Positions 10,473 through 19,075 of a stretch of DNA of 64,000 nucleotides are shown here, in pieces (the stretch's first letter is position 1; every line of letters starts with the position of its first letter). Below the pieces are notes generated by a model, which worked only from the letters and a program-made list of their open reading frames with translations, ran no database searches and was not told where the DNA came from. Origin of the DNA: Micromonospora_E sp048060115 (GTDB lineage: Bacteria; Actinomycetota; Actinomycetes; Mycobacteriales; Micromonosporaceae); contig NZ_JBHMIM010000008.1 in the NCBI RefSeq assembly GCF_048060115.1, positions 81,988 through 145,987 of the forward strand, read 5' to 3'. The position numbers and the translations under genes are program-made.

Positions 10473-11531
10473 CTAGGTGTGGTATCGGCGGGCGAGATCG
10501 GCGGCCCCGGTCGCGGTGAGCCGGCCGTAGCACCGCAGCCGGGCCAACCCTCCGTCTGGGAAGATGTCCAGCCGCACGTGGGTCGCCGGCCGGGGCCGAT
10601 CCAGTCGGAACCGGTGGCGGGTGTCCGGCTGCAGGGCCGTCGTCGGCAACAGGTCGGACCAGCCGGCCGAGTCGGCCGGGTCGGCCGAGTCGGCGACCGA
10701 CGCGTCCACGCCCCGCAGCCGGGCCGCCGCCGGAGCGTTGCCCTTGAAGTGACTGGTGTCCACCTCGACGAACTCGATCACGCCGGACGCGCACAGCCGC
10801 ACCTGCACCCAGTCGTTGCCGTCGTCACGCCGCCGCGCCGTCTCCCAACCCTCGCCCATCGTGCGCGCCGGACCGGGCAACAGCATCTGCTGCGGGGATC
10901 CGTAGAACCGGTCGCTGCACGCCTCGACCCGGGCACCGTGTTCGACGGCGGCGAGATCCAGCACCTCCGTCAGCATCGTCGGATCCGGCACCGGCTCGCC
11001 GTACACCCGCAGCCGGGCCACCCCGCCGTCGGGGAAGATCGTCAGCCGGACGTGGGTCTGCCGCGCCGGTGCGTCGACCGCGACGACGACCTGGGCGTCG
11101 CCGGCCAACGCCGTACGCGGCACCAGAGGTGTCCACTGCGCGGCGGCGAGCTCCGCCGGCCCCGGGTAGCCGGCGAGATCACACCCGTCGACCGCCGCGT
11201 ACGGCGGGTAGTTCCCGGTGAAGAACGCGGTATCGATCAGGACCGCGCGGACCACGCCGGGTGCGCCGAGACGGACGATGACATGGTCCGATCCGGGTTG
11301 GCGCCGCCGCCGGGTCTCCCAGCCGTCGTAGACCTGGCCCTTCGCACCGAAGGTGCTGGGGGCGTAGCCCGGCGGGTACGGGTTGAGCAGGTTGTCGGCG
11401 GCGGCGAAGAACTCGTCGTTGGCGCCGACCACTCCCCCGCCGAGCGCCCGGGAGGCGAGATCGGGCAGCCAGGTTGGGTCGAGGTCGTCCGGCAGGTCGG
11501 GCAGCGGCGTGGCGGCACGGCTACTTGTCAT
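10473..11531 (-). CDS. alc: Allantoicase
   Basis: 352 residues. It hydrolyses allantoate to ureidoglycolate and urea. The protein shows the two tandem allantoicase repeats of the family: DGWETRRRRQPGSDHVIVRLG with IDTAFFTGNYP, and GEGWETARRRDDGNDWVQVRL with VDTSHFKGNAP. Each is followed by VRLTIFPDGGVARLRVYG or its near copy VRLDIFPDGGLARLRCYG. ATG at 11531 overlaps the allantoinase stop by 11 bases, so it is the last gene of the minus-strand ureide operon and acts directly after allantoinase. Confidence 0.95.
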   Translation of the reverse strand: MTSSRAATPLPDLPDDLDPTWLPDLASRALGGGVVGANDEFFAAADNLLNPYPPGYAPSTFGAKGQVYDGWETRRRRQPGSDHVIVRLGAPGVVRAVLIDTAFFTGNYPPYAAVDGCDLAGYPGPAELAAAQWTPLVPRTALAGDAQVVVAVDAPARQTHVRLTIFPDGGVARLRVYGEPVPDPTMLTEVLDLAAVEHGARVEACSDRFYGSPQQMLLPGPARTMGEGWETARRRDDGNDWVQVRLCASGVIEFVEVDTSHFKGNAPAAARLRGVDASVADSADPADSAGWSDLLPTTALQPDTRHRFRLDRPRPATHVRLDIFPDGGLARLRCYGRLTATGAADLARRYHT

Positions 11532-12843
11532 CAGGTCCTCTCACCAGCAGGCGGCCGCGCGGCTCGTCGATGGTGACCGGCGCGCCGCGCAGCCAGGTTG
11601 CCCGGACGATGCCGGTCAGGCGTCGTCCGGCGTACGGGGTGACCGGGTGCCGTTGGCGCAGCCGGCCCGGGTCGACGTGGTAGCTCGCCGTCGGGTCGAA
11701 CGCGACCAGGTCGGCGTCGGCGCCGACGGCGAGCCGACCCTTGGCGGTGAGTCCGACCAGGTCCGCCGGGGCCTGCGCCATCCAGCGCACCACGTCGCTG
11801 AGGGTGAAGCCACGGCGGTCGGCCTCGGTCCAGACCGCCGGCAGCCCCAGTTGCACGGAGGCGATGCCGCCCCAGGCGGTGGCGAAGTCCCCGGTGTCGG
11901 GGGTCTTCAGCGCCGGCAGGCAGGGCGAGTGGTCGGAGACGACGCAGGTGAGGGTGCCGTCGGCGAGCGCCGACCAGAGGGCGTCCTGGTTGTCACGGCC
12001 CCGGATCGGCGGACAGCACTTGAACTCGGTCGCACCGTCGGGGATCTCCTCGGCGGTCAGGGTCAGGTAGTGCGGGCAGGTCTCCGCGCTGACCGGTAGG
12101 CCGTGGTCACGGGCGGCGGCCAGCAGCGGCACCGCCGCGGCGGCGGACAGGTGCAGGATGTGCATCCGGGCGCCGGTCGCGCGGGCGGCGGCGATCGCCG
12201 CCGCGACGGCCTCGACCTCGGCGGCCGGCGGTCGGCTGGCCAGGAAGTCTGCGTAACGGGTCGACGAGGTGGCGGAGCAGAGCTGGTCGGGTTGTTCGGC
12301 GTGCACGACGAACAACGCGGGTACGGCGGCGAACGCGGCGGCGAGCTCGGCGGGGTCCAACGGCGGGAACTCCGGCACCCCGGAGTCGGCCAGGAAGGCC
12401 TTGAAGCCGAAGACGCCGGCGTCGTACAGGCCGGGAAGTTCGTGCCGGTTGCCGGGGATCGCGCCGCCCCAGAAACCGACGTCGACGTGACAGCGTCCGT
12501 CGGCGGCGGCGCGCTTGACGGCCAGCGCCGGCGGGTCGACGGTCGGCGGCAGGCTGTTCAGCGGCATGTCGACGATGGTGGTGACCCCGCCGGCGGCCGC
12601 GGCGAGGGTCGCGGTGGCGAAGCCTTCCCATTCGGTACGGCCGGGTTCGTTGACGTGCACGTGGGTGTCGACGAGGCCGGGCAGCAGCGCGACGTCACCG
12701 AGGTCGTTGTCGACGACCGCCGGCACCTGGTCGCGGTAGTCGACGATCGCGACGATCCGCCCGTCGCCGACCACGACGGCCGCCGGCCGTTCGCCGTCGG
12801 GCAGCACCGTCCGGCGCGACCGCAGCACCAGGTCAACGGACAT
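11521..12843 (-). CDS. allB: Allantoinase
   Basis: 440 residues, cyclic amidohydrolase (dihydroorotase-like) superfamily. It hydrolyses allantoin to allantoate. Visible features are the metal-binding DTHVHVNEPG motif, the lysine in FGFKAFLADSG that is normally carbamylated to bridge the metals, HAEQPDQL, HILHLSAA and the SDHSP motif with the last metal-ligand Asp. The frame is open further upstream, but ATG 12843 (MSVDLVLRSRR) fits the family's N-terminus. It overlaps the DUF6986 gene by 11 bases and allantoicase by 11 bases, which supports one operon. Confidence 0.95.
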   Translation of the reverse strand: MSVDLVLRSRRTVLPDGERPAAVVVGDGRIVAIVDYRDQVPAVVDNDLGDVALLPGLVDTHVHVNEPGRTEWEGFATATLAAAAGGVTTIVDMPLNSLPPTVDPPALAVKRAAADGRCHVDVGFWGGAIPGNRHELPGLYDAGVFGFKAFLADSGVPEFPPLDPAELAAAFAAVPALFVVHAEQPDQLCSATSSTRYADFLASRPPAAEVEAVAAAIAAARATGARMHILHLSAAAAVPLLAAARDHGLPVSAETCPHYLTLTAEEIPDGATEFKCCPPIRGRDNQDALWSALADGTLTCVVSDHSPCLPALKTPDTGDFATAWGGIASVQLGLPAVWTEADRRGFTLSDVVRWMAQAPADLVGLTAKGRLAVGADADLVAFDPTASYHVDPGRLRQRHPVTPYAGRRLTGIVRATWLRGAPVTIDEPRGRLLVRGPDDK

Positions 12844-14083
12844 CGGCCCGCTCCTCACCGGAGACGGTGCGCGGGTCGGCCCCGAGCCCGGACGCCGGAT
12901 GGGCCAGCGCGACCAGTTCCCGGCGGGCGAACCCGGCCTCGGCCGGGTCGAGGGCGCCACAGTCGAGTCCTCGCAGCAGGAACCGGGCCAGGGCCCGGGC
13001 GGTCGCCGGTTCGTCGAGGATGCCGCCGGCGCGTCGCGCCAGGTAGGTGCCCAGGCGCGCCGTGGTCGCCGCCCGCCCGTCACGGTAGAAGGCGTAGGTG
13101 GCGGCGAACCGGGTCGGTAGGTGTCCCGGGTGCAGGTCCCAGCCCTGGTAGAAGCCGCGTTCCAGGGAACGGCGGACCAGGTGGGTGTGCCGGTGCCAGG
13201 CAGCCTGTACGGCGGCGGTGTCACCGACCGGCAGGATGTTGGTCGAGCCGTCGCTGAGCCGTACGCCGGTGCCGGCTGCGGCCACCTGCATGATCGCCTT
13301 GGCGTGGTCGGAACTTGGATGGTCCATACTCAGATAATCGGCGGCGACCCCGCATCCGGTTCCGTAGTCGTAGGTGCCGAAGTGCAGCCCGGTGCAGCGC
13401 CCGGCGGATTCCCCGATCAGCCGGGCGACGGTCGCGGTGCCGTCGGCCGCCAGCACCGCCGCCGGCGTCTCGATCTGGATCTCGAAGGTGAGCGCCCGGT
13501 CGGCCAGCCCGTACGCCTGCTCCAGCCGGACACAGATGTCGACCATCGCGACGACCTGCGCCGGGTGGCTGACCTTCGGCAGGGTGATCACGAAGCCGTC
13601 GGGTGGTCCGCCACAGGCGTCCAGGAACAGGTCGAGGCTGCGCAGGGCGCGTCGGCGGGTGGCCGCCTCCAGGGATTTGATCCGCACCCCCACCCAGGGC
13701 GAGGCGGTACCGGCGGCGCGGGCGGCGGTCAACGCGTGCGCCGCCGCCCGCAGGTCGGCGTCCTCGGTGGCGTCGTCACGGACCCCGTAGCCGTCCTCGA
13801 CGTCGATGCGTAGGTCCTCGATCGGCCCGCTGGCCAGCTTGGCCCGGACCCGATGATCGAGTTCGGCCGGAAACGGGGCCGGCGGATGCTCGTCCAGTGC
13901 GGTCAACGCGGCCGCTCCCCAGGCCGGCACCAGGTCGACGGTGATCCGGTCGGCGGGCACGTAGACGGTGTGCACCGGTTGACGCCCGGCCGGCTCTCCC
14001 GGGTAGCGGGCGGCCAGGGCCGCGTCGACGGCGGCGAGCCGGTCGTCGATCGCGGTGTAGTCCGCCGGGGCCAGCCTGGCCAT
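12833..14083 (-). CDS. DUF6986 / citrate-lyase-beta-like (HpcH/HpaI-type) aldolase protein
   Basis: 416 residues. The fold signature is that of the HpcH/HpaI-CitE TIM-barrel superfamily: RIDVEDGYGVRD (acidic metal ligands), FVITLPKVSHP, LTFEIQIETPAAV (metal-binding Glu) and GLHFGTYDYG (Asp). It lies between allantoinase and malate synthase. The start ATG shares one base with the malate synthase stop (TGATG) and the 3' end overlaps allantoinase, so it is clearly part of the ureide operon. Family members are found beside allantoin genes in actinomycetes, but I know of no established reaction. A role in C2/C4 acid or glyoxylate metabolism is inference. Confidence 0.75.
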   Translation of the reverse strand: MARLAPADYTAIDDRLAAVDAALAARYPGEPAGRQPVHTVYVPADRITVDLVPAWGAAALTALDEHPPAPFPAELDHRVRAKLASGPIEDLRIDVEDGYGVRDDATEDADLRAAAHALTAARAAGTASPWVGVRIKSLEAATRRRALRSLDLFLDACGGPPDGFVITLPKVSHPAQVVAMVDICVRLEQAYGLADRALTFEIQIETPAAVLAADGTATVARLIGESAGRCTGLHFGTYDYGTGCGVAADYLSMDHPSSDHAKAIMQVAAAGTGVRLSDGSTNILPVGDTAAVQAAWHRHTHLVRRSLERGFYQGWDLHPGHLPTRFAATYAFYRDGRAATTARLGTYLARRAGGILDEPATARALARFLLRGLDCGALDPAEAGFARRELVALAHPASGLGADPRTVSGEERADVR

Positions 14084-15690
14084 CAGTCGATCAGCCGGTA
14101 CGCCGGCAGGGTGAGGAAGTCGACGAAGTCGTCACCGAGCGCCACGTCGTCGAACAACGCCCGGGCGGCCGGGAAACGGCTGGCCGCCCAGTCCGGTTCG
14201 GTCAGGTCGGCCCGGATCGCGGCGAGTTCGGCGTCGCCGATGCCCCGGACCAGGCCGGCGGTGACCGGGGTGCCGTCGGGCAGGCGTACCCCGTTGTGGA
14301 TCCATTGCCAGATCTGCGACCGGGAGATCTCGGCGGTGGCCGCGTCCTCCATCAGGTTGTTGATCGCGACCGCCCCGTTGCCGCGCAACCAGGCCTCCAG
14401 GTAGCGCAGCGCGACGGCGACGTTGCCACGCAGCCCGGCTTCGGTGACGGTCCCGCCGGTGGCGGCGACGTCGAGCAGTTGGTCGGCGGTGACCGCCACG
14501 TCGGGCCGCTGCCGGTCCAACTGGTTGGACCGTTCGCCGAGGAACTCGTCGAAGACTTCCCGGCAGACCGGCACCAGGTCGGGGTGGGCCACCCAGGAAC
14601 CGTCGAAGCCGTCGCCGGCCTCGCGCTGTTTGTCCGCCCGGACCTGGTCGACGGCGCGGGCGGTGGCCTCGGCGTCGCGCCGGTTGGGGATGAACGCCGA
14701 CATGCCGCCGATCGCCATCGCGCCACGTCGGTGGCAGGTGGCGACCAGCAGTTCGGTGTACGCCCGCATGAACGGCGCGGTCATGGTGACCGCCGACCGG
14801 TCCGGCAGGACGAACTGCCCACCGGCGTCACGGAAGTTCTTGATGATGCTGAACAGGTAGTCCCAGCGGCCGGCGTTGAGCCCGGCGGCGTACGGGCCGA
14901 GCGCCCAGAGGATCTCGTCCATCTCGAAGGCCGCGGTGATCGTCTCGATCAGCACGGTCACCCGGATGCTGCCGGTCGGCAGGTCGAGAGCGGACTCGGT
15001 GTGGGCGAACACGTCGTGCCACAGCGCTGCTTCCTCGTGGCTTTCCAGTTTCGGCAGGTAGAGGTAGGGCCCGCTGCCCCGGCGCAGCAGTTCGGCGGCG
15101 TTGTGGAACAGGTGGAGCCCGGCGTCGACCAGTGCGCCGACCGCCGGGCCCCCGTCGAAGGCGAGATGTCGTTCGTCGAGGTGCCAGCCACGCGGGCGGA
15201 CCACGATCGTCGGACGGGGCCCGGGTCCGAGCCGGTAGGTCCTGGCCCCGGTCCGCAGCTCGATGGTGCCCCGCACGGCGTCGGCGAGGTTGCGCTGCCC
15301 GCCGATGACGTTGGCCCAGTGCGGGGTGTTGGCGTCCTCCAGGTCGGCCAGCCAGACCCGGGCGCCGGAGTTCAGCGCGTTGATGGTCATCTTGCGTTCG
15401 GTGGGCCCGGTGATCTCGACCCGCCGATCAGCCAGGTCGGCCGGGGGCGGCGGGACGGTCCAGTCGCCGGCGCGCACCTGCGCGGTGTCGGGGCGAAGGT
15501 CCAGCCGGCCGGTGCGGGCGATCTCGGTGCGCCGCCGCCGGCGGGCGGCGAGCAGGTCGGCGCGGCGGCCGGCGAACCGTTTGTGCAGGTCGGCGAGGAA
15601 GGCGACCGCGTCCACGGTGAGGACGTCCGCTGTCTCGTCGGCCGGCGCGGCCGCCGAGGCCGGACCCGACTCAGCCTTGGTACGGGACAT
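14083..15690 (-). CDS. aceB: Malate synthase A
   Basis: 535 residues, the usual length of the A-form enzyme. It condenses glyoxylate with acetyl-CoA to give malate. Family blocks visible are FLADLHKRF near the N-terminus, INALNSGARVWLADLEDANTP (metal-site acidic residues), RVTVLIETITAAFEMDEIL (catalytic Glu), RWDYLFSIIKNFR and MRAYTELLVATCHRRGAMAIGGM. Its position in the ureide operon indicates that it handles the glyoxylate released when ureidoglycolate is broken down, rather than or in addition to serving the glyoxylate shunt. The one-base overlap with the downstream aldolase-like gene implies coupling. Confidence 0.95.
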   Translation of the reverse strand: MSRTKAESGPASAAAPADETADVLTVDAVAFLADLHKRFAGRRADLLAARRRRRTEIARTGRLDLRPDTAQVRAGDWTVPPPPADLADRRVEITGPTERKMTINALNSGARVWLADLEDANTPHWANVIGGQRNLADAVRGTIELRTGARTYRLGPGPRPTIVVRPRGWHLDERHLAFDGGPAVGALVDAGLHLFHNAAELLRRGSGPYLYLPKLESHEEAALWHDVFAHTESALDLPTGSIRVTVLIETITAAFEMDEILWALGPYAAGLNAGRWDYLFSIIKNFRDAGGQFVLPDRSAVTMTAPFMRAYTELLVATCHRRGAMAIGGMSAFIPNRRDAEATARAVDQVRADKQREAGDGFDGSWVAHPDLVPVCREVFDEFLGERSNQLDRQRPDVAVTADQLLDVAATGGTVTEAGLRGNVAVALRYLEAWLRGNGAVAINNLMEDAATAEISRSQIWQWIHNGVRLPDGTPVTAGLVRGIGDAELAAIRADLTEPDWAASRFPAARALFDDVALGDDFVDFLTLPAYRLID

Positions 15691-15696
15691 GGGCGG

Positions 15697-17157
15697 TCAC
15701 TCCTGTTCGGTACGGGTCGGGGCCGGCACGGCGGCGCGACGCGGCTCCGGCAGGGCGCGGGTCGCGGCCGGCTGAATGTCGGGCGGGGCCAGCAGGGCGT
15801 CGTGGGTACGGGCGGCTTCGCGGGCCAGGTCGCCGGAGTCGGCGGTACGCAGCTCGGCCCGTTGCACCACCGGGCGGCCACCGACCAGCAGCAGCTCCAC
15901 CGGGGCGGGCGGGCCGAGTACCAGGGCGGCGACCGGGTCGGTGATGCCTGCGTGGCCGAGGCCGTCGAGTCGCCACAGGGCGACGTCGGCCAGTTTGCCG
16001 ACCTGCAGGGAGCCGATCTCGGCGTCGCGGCCGAGACAGCGGGCACCGCCGATGGTGCCCATGGCGAGCGCGTCGCGGGCCGACAACGCGCCCGGCCCGC
16101 CGCGCAGCCGGGCCGCGTACAGCGCCTGGCGTAGTTCTTCGCCGAGGTGGCCGGCTTCCTGGCTGGCGGCGCCGTCGACGCCGAGTCCGACCGGGACGCC
16201 GGCGGCGAGCAGATCGGTGACCCGGGCCGTGCCGGCACCGAGGCGGGCGTTCGAGCTGGGACAGTGCGCGACGCCGGTGCCGGTGGCACCGAGGCGGGCC
16301 ACCGCCGCGTCGTCGAGGTGTACGCCGTGTGCCAGCCACACGTCGGTGCCGAGCCAGCCGAGCTGTTCGGCGTACTGCACCGGGGTGCAGCCGTGGTTGG
16401 CCTGGCAGTACTGCTCCTCGTCGGTGGTCTCGGCGAGGTGGGTGTGCAGCCGTACGCCCCGACGGCGGGCCAGCTCGGCGGCTTCGCGCATCAGCCGGGG
16501 GGTGACCGAGAACGGCGAGCAGGGCGCGACGGCGACCCGCAGCATCGACTCCGGCGACGGGTCGTGCCAGCGGTCGATGGCGGCCTCGGTGGCGGCCAGC
16601 GCGGCGTCGGTGTCCTCGACCGTCGAGTCCGGTGGCAGCCCGCCGGCCGACCGACCCAGGTCCATCGAGCCACGGCAGGGTTGGAACCGTAGTCCGATCC
16701 GCTGCGCGGCGGCGATCTCGGCGGCGAACAGGTCGCCCCCGTCGCGGGGGAAGACGTAGTGGTGGTCGGTGCTGGTGGTACAGCCGGACAGGGCCAGCCA
16801 GCCGAGGTTGGCCGCCGCGGCGGCGTGGACCGTGTCGGCGTCGATCCGCGACCAGATCGGATACAGGGTGGTCAGCCAGCCGAACAGGGTGTCCTGCTGG
16901 GCGAGCCCCCGGGTGGCCCACTGGTAGAGGTGGTGGTGGGTGTTGACCAGGCCCGGGGTGGCCAGGCAGCCGGTGCCGTCGACCCGCTGGACCTCGCCGG
17001 GGTCGCCGCCGGCCAGCTGCTCCAGCTGGCCGGCGGGGACGTCGCCGGGGCCGACGGCGGCGATCCGGCCGTCGTCGCCGACGACGAGGTGGCCGGTGCG
17101 GTGTTCGGTGCCGGCGGGGTCGACCGTGGCGATGGCCGCGCCGGTGACGACGAGCAT
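15697..17157 (-). CDS. 8-oxoguanine deaminase-type amidohydrolase
   Basis: 486 residues, amidohydrolase superfamily (ATZ/TRZ branch). Metal ligands are visible in GLVNTHHHLYQW, RLHTHLAET and LAHGVHLDD, with the final Asp in LGVDGAASQEAG; this last motif resembles that of 8-oxoguanine deaminases. ATG 17157 shares a base with the urate oxidase stop (TGATG). The likely reaction is deamination of 8-oxoguanine to urate, which would feed the adjacent urate oxidase. Guanine deaminase or an s-triazine-type activity is less likely but not excluded. About 40 C-terminal residues are low complexity. Confidence 0.85.
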   Translation of the reverse strand: MLVVTGAAIATVDPAGTEHRTGHLVVGDDGRIAAVGPGDVPAGQLEQLAGGDPGEVQRVDGTGCLATPGLVNTHHHLYQWATRGLAQQDTLFGWLTTLYPIWSRIDADTVHAAAAANLGWLALSGCTTSTDHHYVFPRDGGDLFAAEIAAAQRIGLRFQPCRGSMDLGRSAGGLPPDSTVEDTDAALAATEAAIDRWHDPSPESMLRVAVAPCSPFSVTPRLMREAAELARRRGVRLHTHLAETTDEEQYCQANHGCTPVQYAEQLGWLGTDVWLAHGVHLDDAAVARLGATGTGVAHCPSSNARLGAGTARVTDLLAAGVPVGLGVDGAASQEAGHLGEELRQALYAARLRGGPGALSARDALAMGTIGGARCLGRDAEIGSLQVGKLADVALWRLDGLGHAGITDPVAALVLGPPAPVELLLVGGRPVVQRAELRTADSGDLAREAARTHDALLAPPDIQPAATRALPEPRRAAVPAPTRTEQE

Positions 17158-18020
17158 CACCAGTCGCCCAACGCCGGCGCCGCGTCGTCGCGGCGCACGG
17201 TGCCTTCGATCAGGCCGTACGGGCGGTCGGCGACGACGAACACGGTGTTGGGGTTGTCCAGCCCGACCGGGCCCAGGTCGACCAGCAGATGGTGCTTGTT
17301 GGGCAGGACGAGGCGCACCTCGACCACCTGCGGATGGTCGGTGAGCACCCGCTCGCCCATCGCGTAGAGGGTCTGCTGCAGCGACCGGCTGTAGGTGCCG
17401 ACGAACGCGGCGACCAGCGTGTCGCGGACCGCCGCGTGGGCGGTGTCCCAGTCGGCGGCGCCCGGGACGACGCCGGCGTAGCGCCACCGCGCGTCGACGG
17501 CGGTGGCCAGGATCCGGTCGTCGGCGGGTGGCAGGGTCGTGTACGGGTCGACGACGAAGCCGCAGAACTCCGAGTCGGTGGTGTTGAGCAGCACCAGCCC
17601 GGTCAGTCCGGCGACGATCTCGGCGCGGTCGCCGTCGTAGCGCACGGTGGCGGTCCGGGTCTGCGTACCGTCGCGCTGGAACGAGTGCGGGCCGAGCCGC
17701 TGCCAGCCGTACTGCTCGATGTCGATCCGGGCGCGGTCGATGCTGGGCTGGCTGTCGACGAAGTGCCGGGCCAGCAGCAGGCCGAACTCCTCGGCGCTGC
17801 TGATGCCGTGCCGGCGGGCGAACGCGTACACGGTGTTCTTCTGCGTGTCGGTGGGCAGCACCTGGCTGTTGTCACCGGTGAGGTGGGTGGCGGCGAGGTC
17901 ACCGGCGAGCGCGACGGAGACGTTGAGGTCGGTCAGGGTGTGCCGGTCGCCGTCGCGGTCGACCCGGACCACCCGGGTTTCCGCCTTGCCGTACCGGTTC
18001 GGACCCAGGACGATCCCCAT
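17157..18020 (-). CDS. pucL: Urate oxidase (factor-independent urate hydroxylase)
   Basis: 287 residues. It oxidises urate to 5-hydroxyisourate without a cofactor. It contains the duplicated T-fold arrangement and the family motifs: GKAETRVVRVDR near the N-terminus (catalytic Lys), GDNSQVLPTDTQKNTVYA (catalytic Thr), TTDSEFCGF and VRLVLPNKHHLLVDL (catalytic His). The product is unstable and is taken on by the bifunctional gene just upstream in the operon, 3 bases away. Downstream it is coupled to the 8-oxoguanine deaminase-type gene. Confidence 0.96.
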   Translation of the reverse strand: MGIVLGPNRYGKAETRVVRVDRDGDRHTLTDLNVSVALAGDLAATHLTGDNSQVLPTDTQKNTVYAFARRHGISSAEEFGLLLARHFVDSQPSIDRARIDIEQYGWQRLGPHSFQRDGTQTRTATVRYDGDRAEIVAGLTGLVLLNTTDSEFCGFVVDPYTTLPPADDRILATAVDARWRYAGVVPGAADWDTAHAAVRDTLVAAFVGTYSRSLQQTLYAMGERVLTDHPQVVEVRLVLPNKHHLLVDLGPVGLDNPNTVFVVADRPYGLIEGTVRRDDAAPALGDW

Positions 18021-18023
18021 CCA

Positions 18024-18938
18024 TCAGCTCCCTCGATAGGTGGTGTAGCCGTACGGGCTGAGCAGCAGCGGCACGTGGTGGTGCCGGGCGGCGTCGCGCA
18101 CGGTGAAGACGACCGGGATCTCGGTGTAGAAACCGTCGGCGCCGAGCCGGCCGGTCACGTCGAACACCAACCGGTACGTTCCGGCGTCCCACCGGTCCGC
18201 CGGCGCCCAGTCGCGCAGCCGTCCGTCGGCGTCGGTGCGCCCGGCGGCGACGGTGCGCCAGCCCCCGTCGCCGCCGGGCGCGTCCAGGCGCACCGGCAGG
18301 TCGGGCGCGGGGGTCCCGATGGCGGTGTCCAACACGTGGGTGGACAGCGGAGCGTACCGGGCCGGCGACGAGCCCACCGATGTCTGCTCGGACGGCAGCT
18401 GGTCGGATGGCGCTCCGGCGAGGTCGTCGAGCAGCCGGCCGACCCGCAGCGCGGCGATGTCGCCGAGTTCGATGCGCACCACCGCCCGTTCGGTGTCGTC
18501 GTCGTGGCGCAGCCGCTGCCGGGCGGCGGCTGCCAACTCGGCGGCCCCCCGGCCGTTGGCGAAGATCAGGAACCGGTAGCCGAAGCGCTGCTCGTACGCC
18601 TCGTTCAAGGTGATCAACTCGGCGCGGGCCAGGTCGTCGACGGCGGCCCCGCCACCGTCGGCCGCCACCGACTGCTCCCGCCGTGACCAGCCGGCCTCCC
18701 GGCTGTCACCGGCCGGCGGCTGCCCGATCCGGGGATGGGCGGCGATTGCCTGCGCCACCTGCGGCCAGGGCAGCGCCGTCACCTGCTCGCGCGCCTGCGC
18801 AGCCAGGGTGTCCCGGTCGCGATAGGGCCGCCCGGCGGTCACCGCCGTGGCCCACCCCGGCGCCGCGCAACAGCTGAGCAACTGTTCGCGCGCCTCGTCG
18901 GCGGGCAGCGTGTCGAACACGTCGAGTCCGCGATCCAC
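18024..18938 (-). CDS. Bifunctional OHCU decarboxylase - 5-hydroxyisourate hydrolase fusion
   Basis: About 304 residues from GTG 18938 (VDRGLDVFDTLP). The frame is open to 19052, but that would run into the divergent pucR promoter. The N-terminal half (about 1-165) is OHCU decarboxylase, with LPADEAREQLLSCCAAPGW, the catalytic His motif AAHPRIGQPP and LNEAYEQRFGYRFLIFANG. The C-terminal third (about 195-304) is transthyretin-like HIU hydrolase, with LSTHVLDTAIGTPAPDLPV and the diagnostic C-terminal YRGS. The two act as consecutive but reversed steps: HIU to OHCU (C-terminal domain), then OHCU to (S)-allantoin (N-terminal domain). It is the first gene of the minus-strand operon. Confidence 0.93.
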   Translation of the reverse strand: MDRGLDVFDTLPADEAREQLLSCCAAPGWATAVTAGRPYRDRDTLAAQAREQVTALPWPQVAQAIAAHPRIGQPPAGDSREAGWSRREQSVAADGGGAAVDDLARAELITLNEAYEQRFGYRFLIFANGRGAAELAAAARQRLRHDDDTERAVVRIELGDIAALRVGRLLDDLAGAPSDQLPSEQTSVGSSPARYAPLSTHVLDTAIGTPAPDLPVRLDAPGGDGGWRTVAAGRTDADGRLRDWAPADRWDAGTYRLVFDVTGRLGADGFYTEIPVVFTVRDAARHHHVPLLLSPYGYTTYRGS

Positions 18939-19075
18939 TCCCGGCACCCCTTTCGCTGCGCTGCAGTCAAGCAGCCGCGACCAGCCCACCGATAGCGGTG
19001 CGGCGACCAAAGACGAAACATCGTCGCCGTACGGTTTTGGAGGTTCATCCAATCACCGTCCCCGGAGGCGATCCC
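18939..19075. promoter_or_regulatory. Divergent promoter region of the ureide operon and pucR, with candidate operator
   Basis: 137 bases between the two divergent starts. It contains AGGTTCATCCAATCACC (19041-19057), which matches 15 of 17 bases of AGGTTCGTCCAACCACC at 22485-22501 in the other divergent purine-gene promoter. That repeated occurrence makes it a candidate PucR binding site. Promoter boxes cannot be assigned with confidence. Confidence 0.5.

Noticed and set aside
14296..16134. 612-codon plus-strand frame antisense to malate synthase and the deaminase
   Set aside because: Composition-driven shadow of strongly supported minus-strand genes; no start signal or domain.
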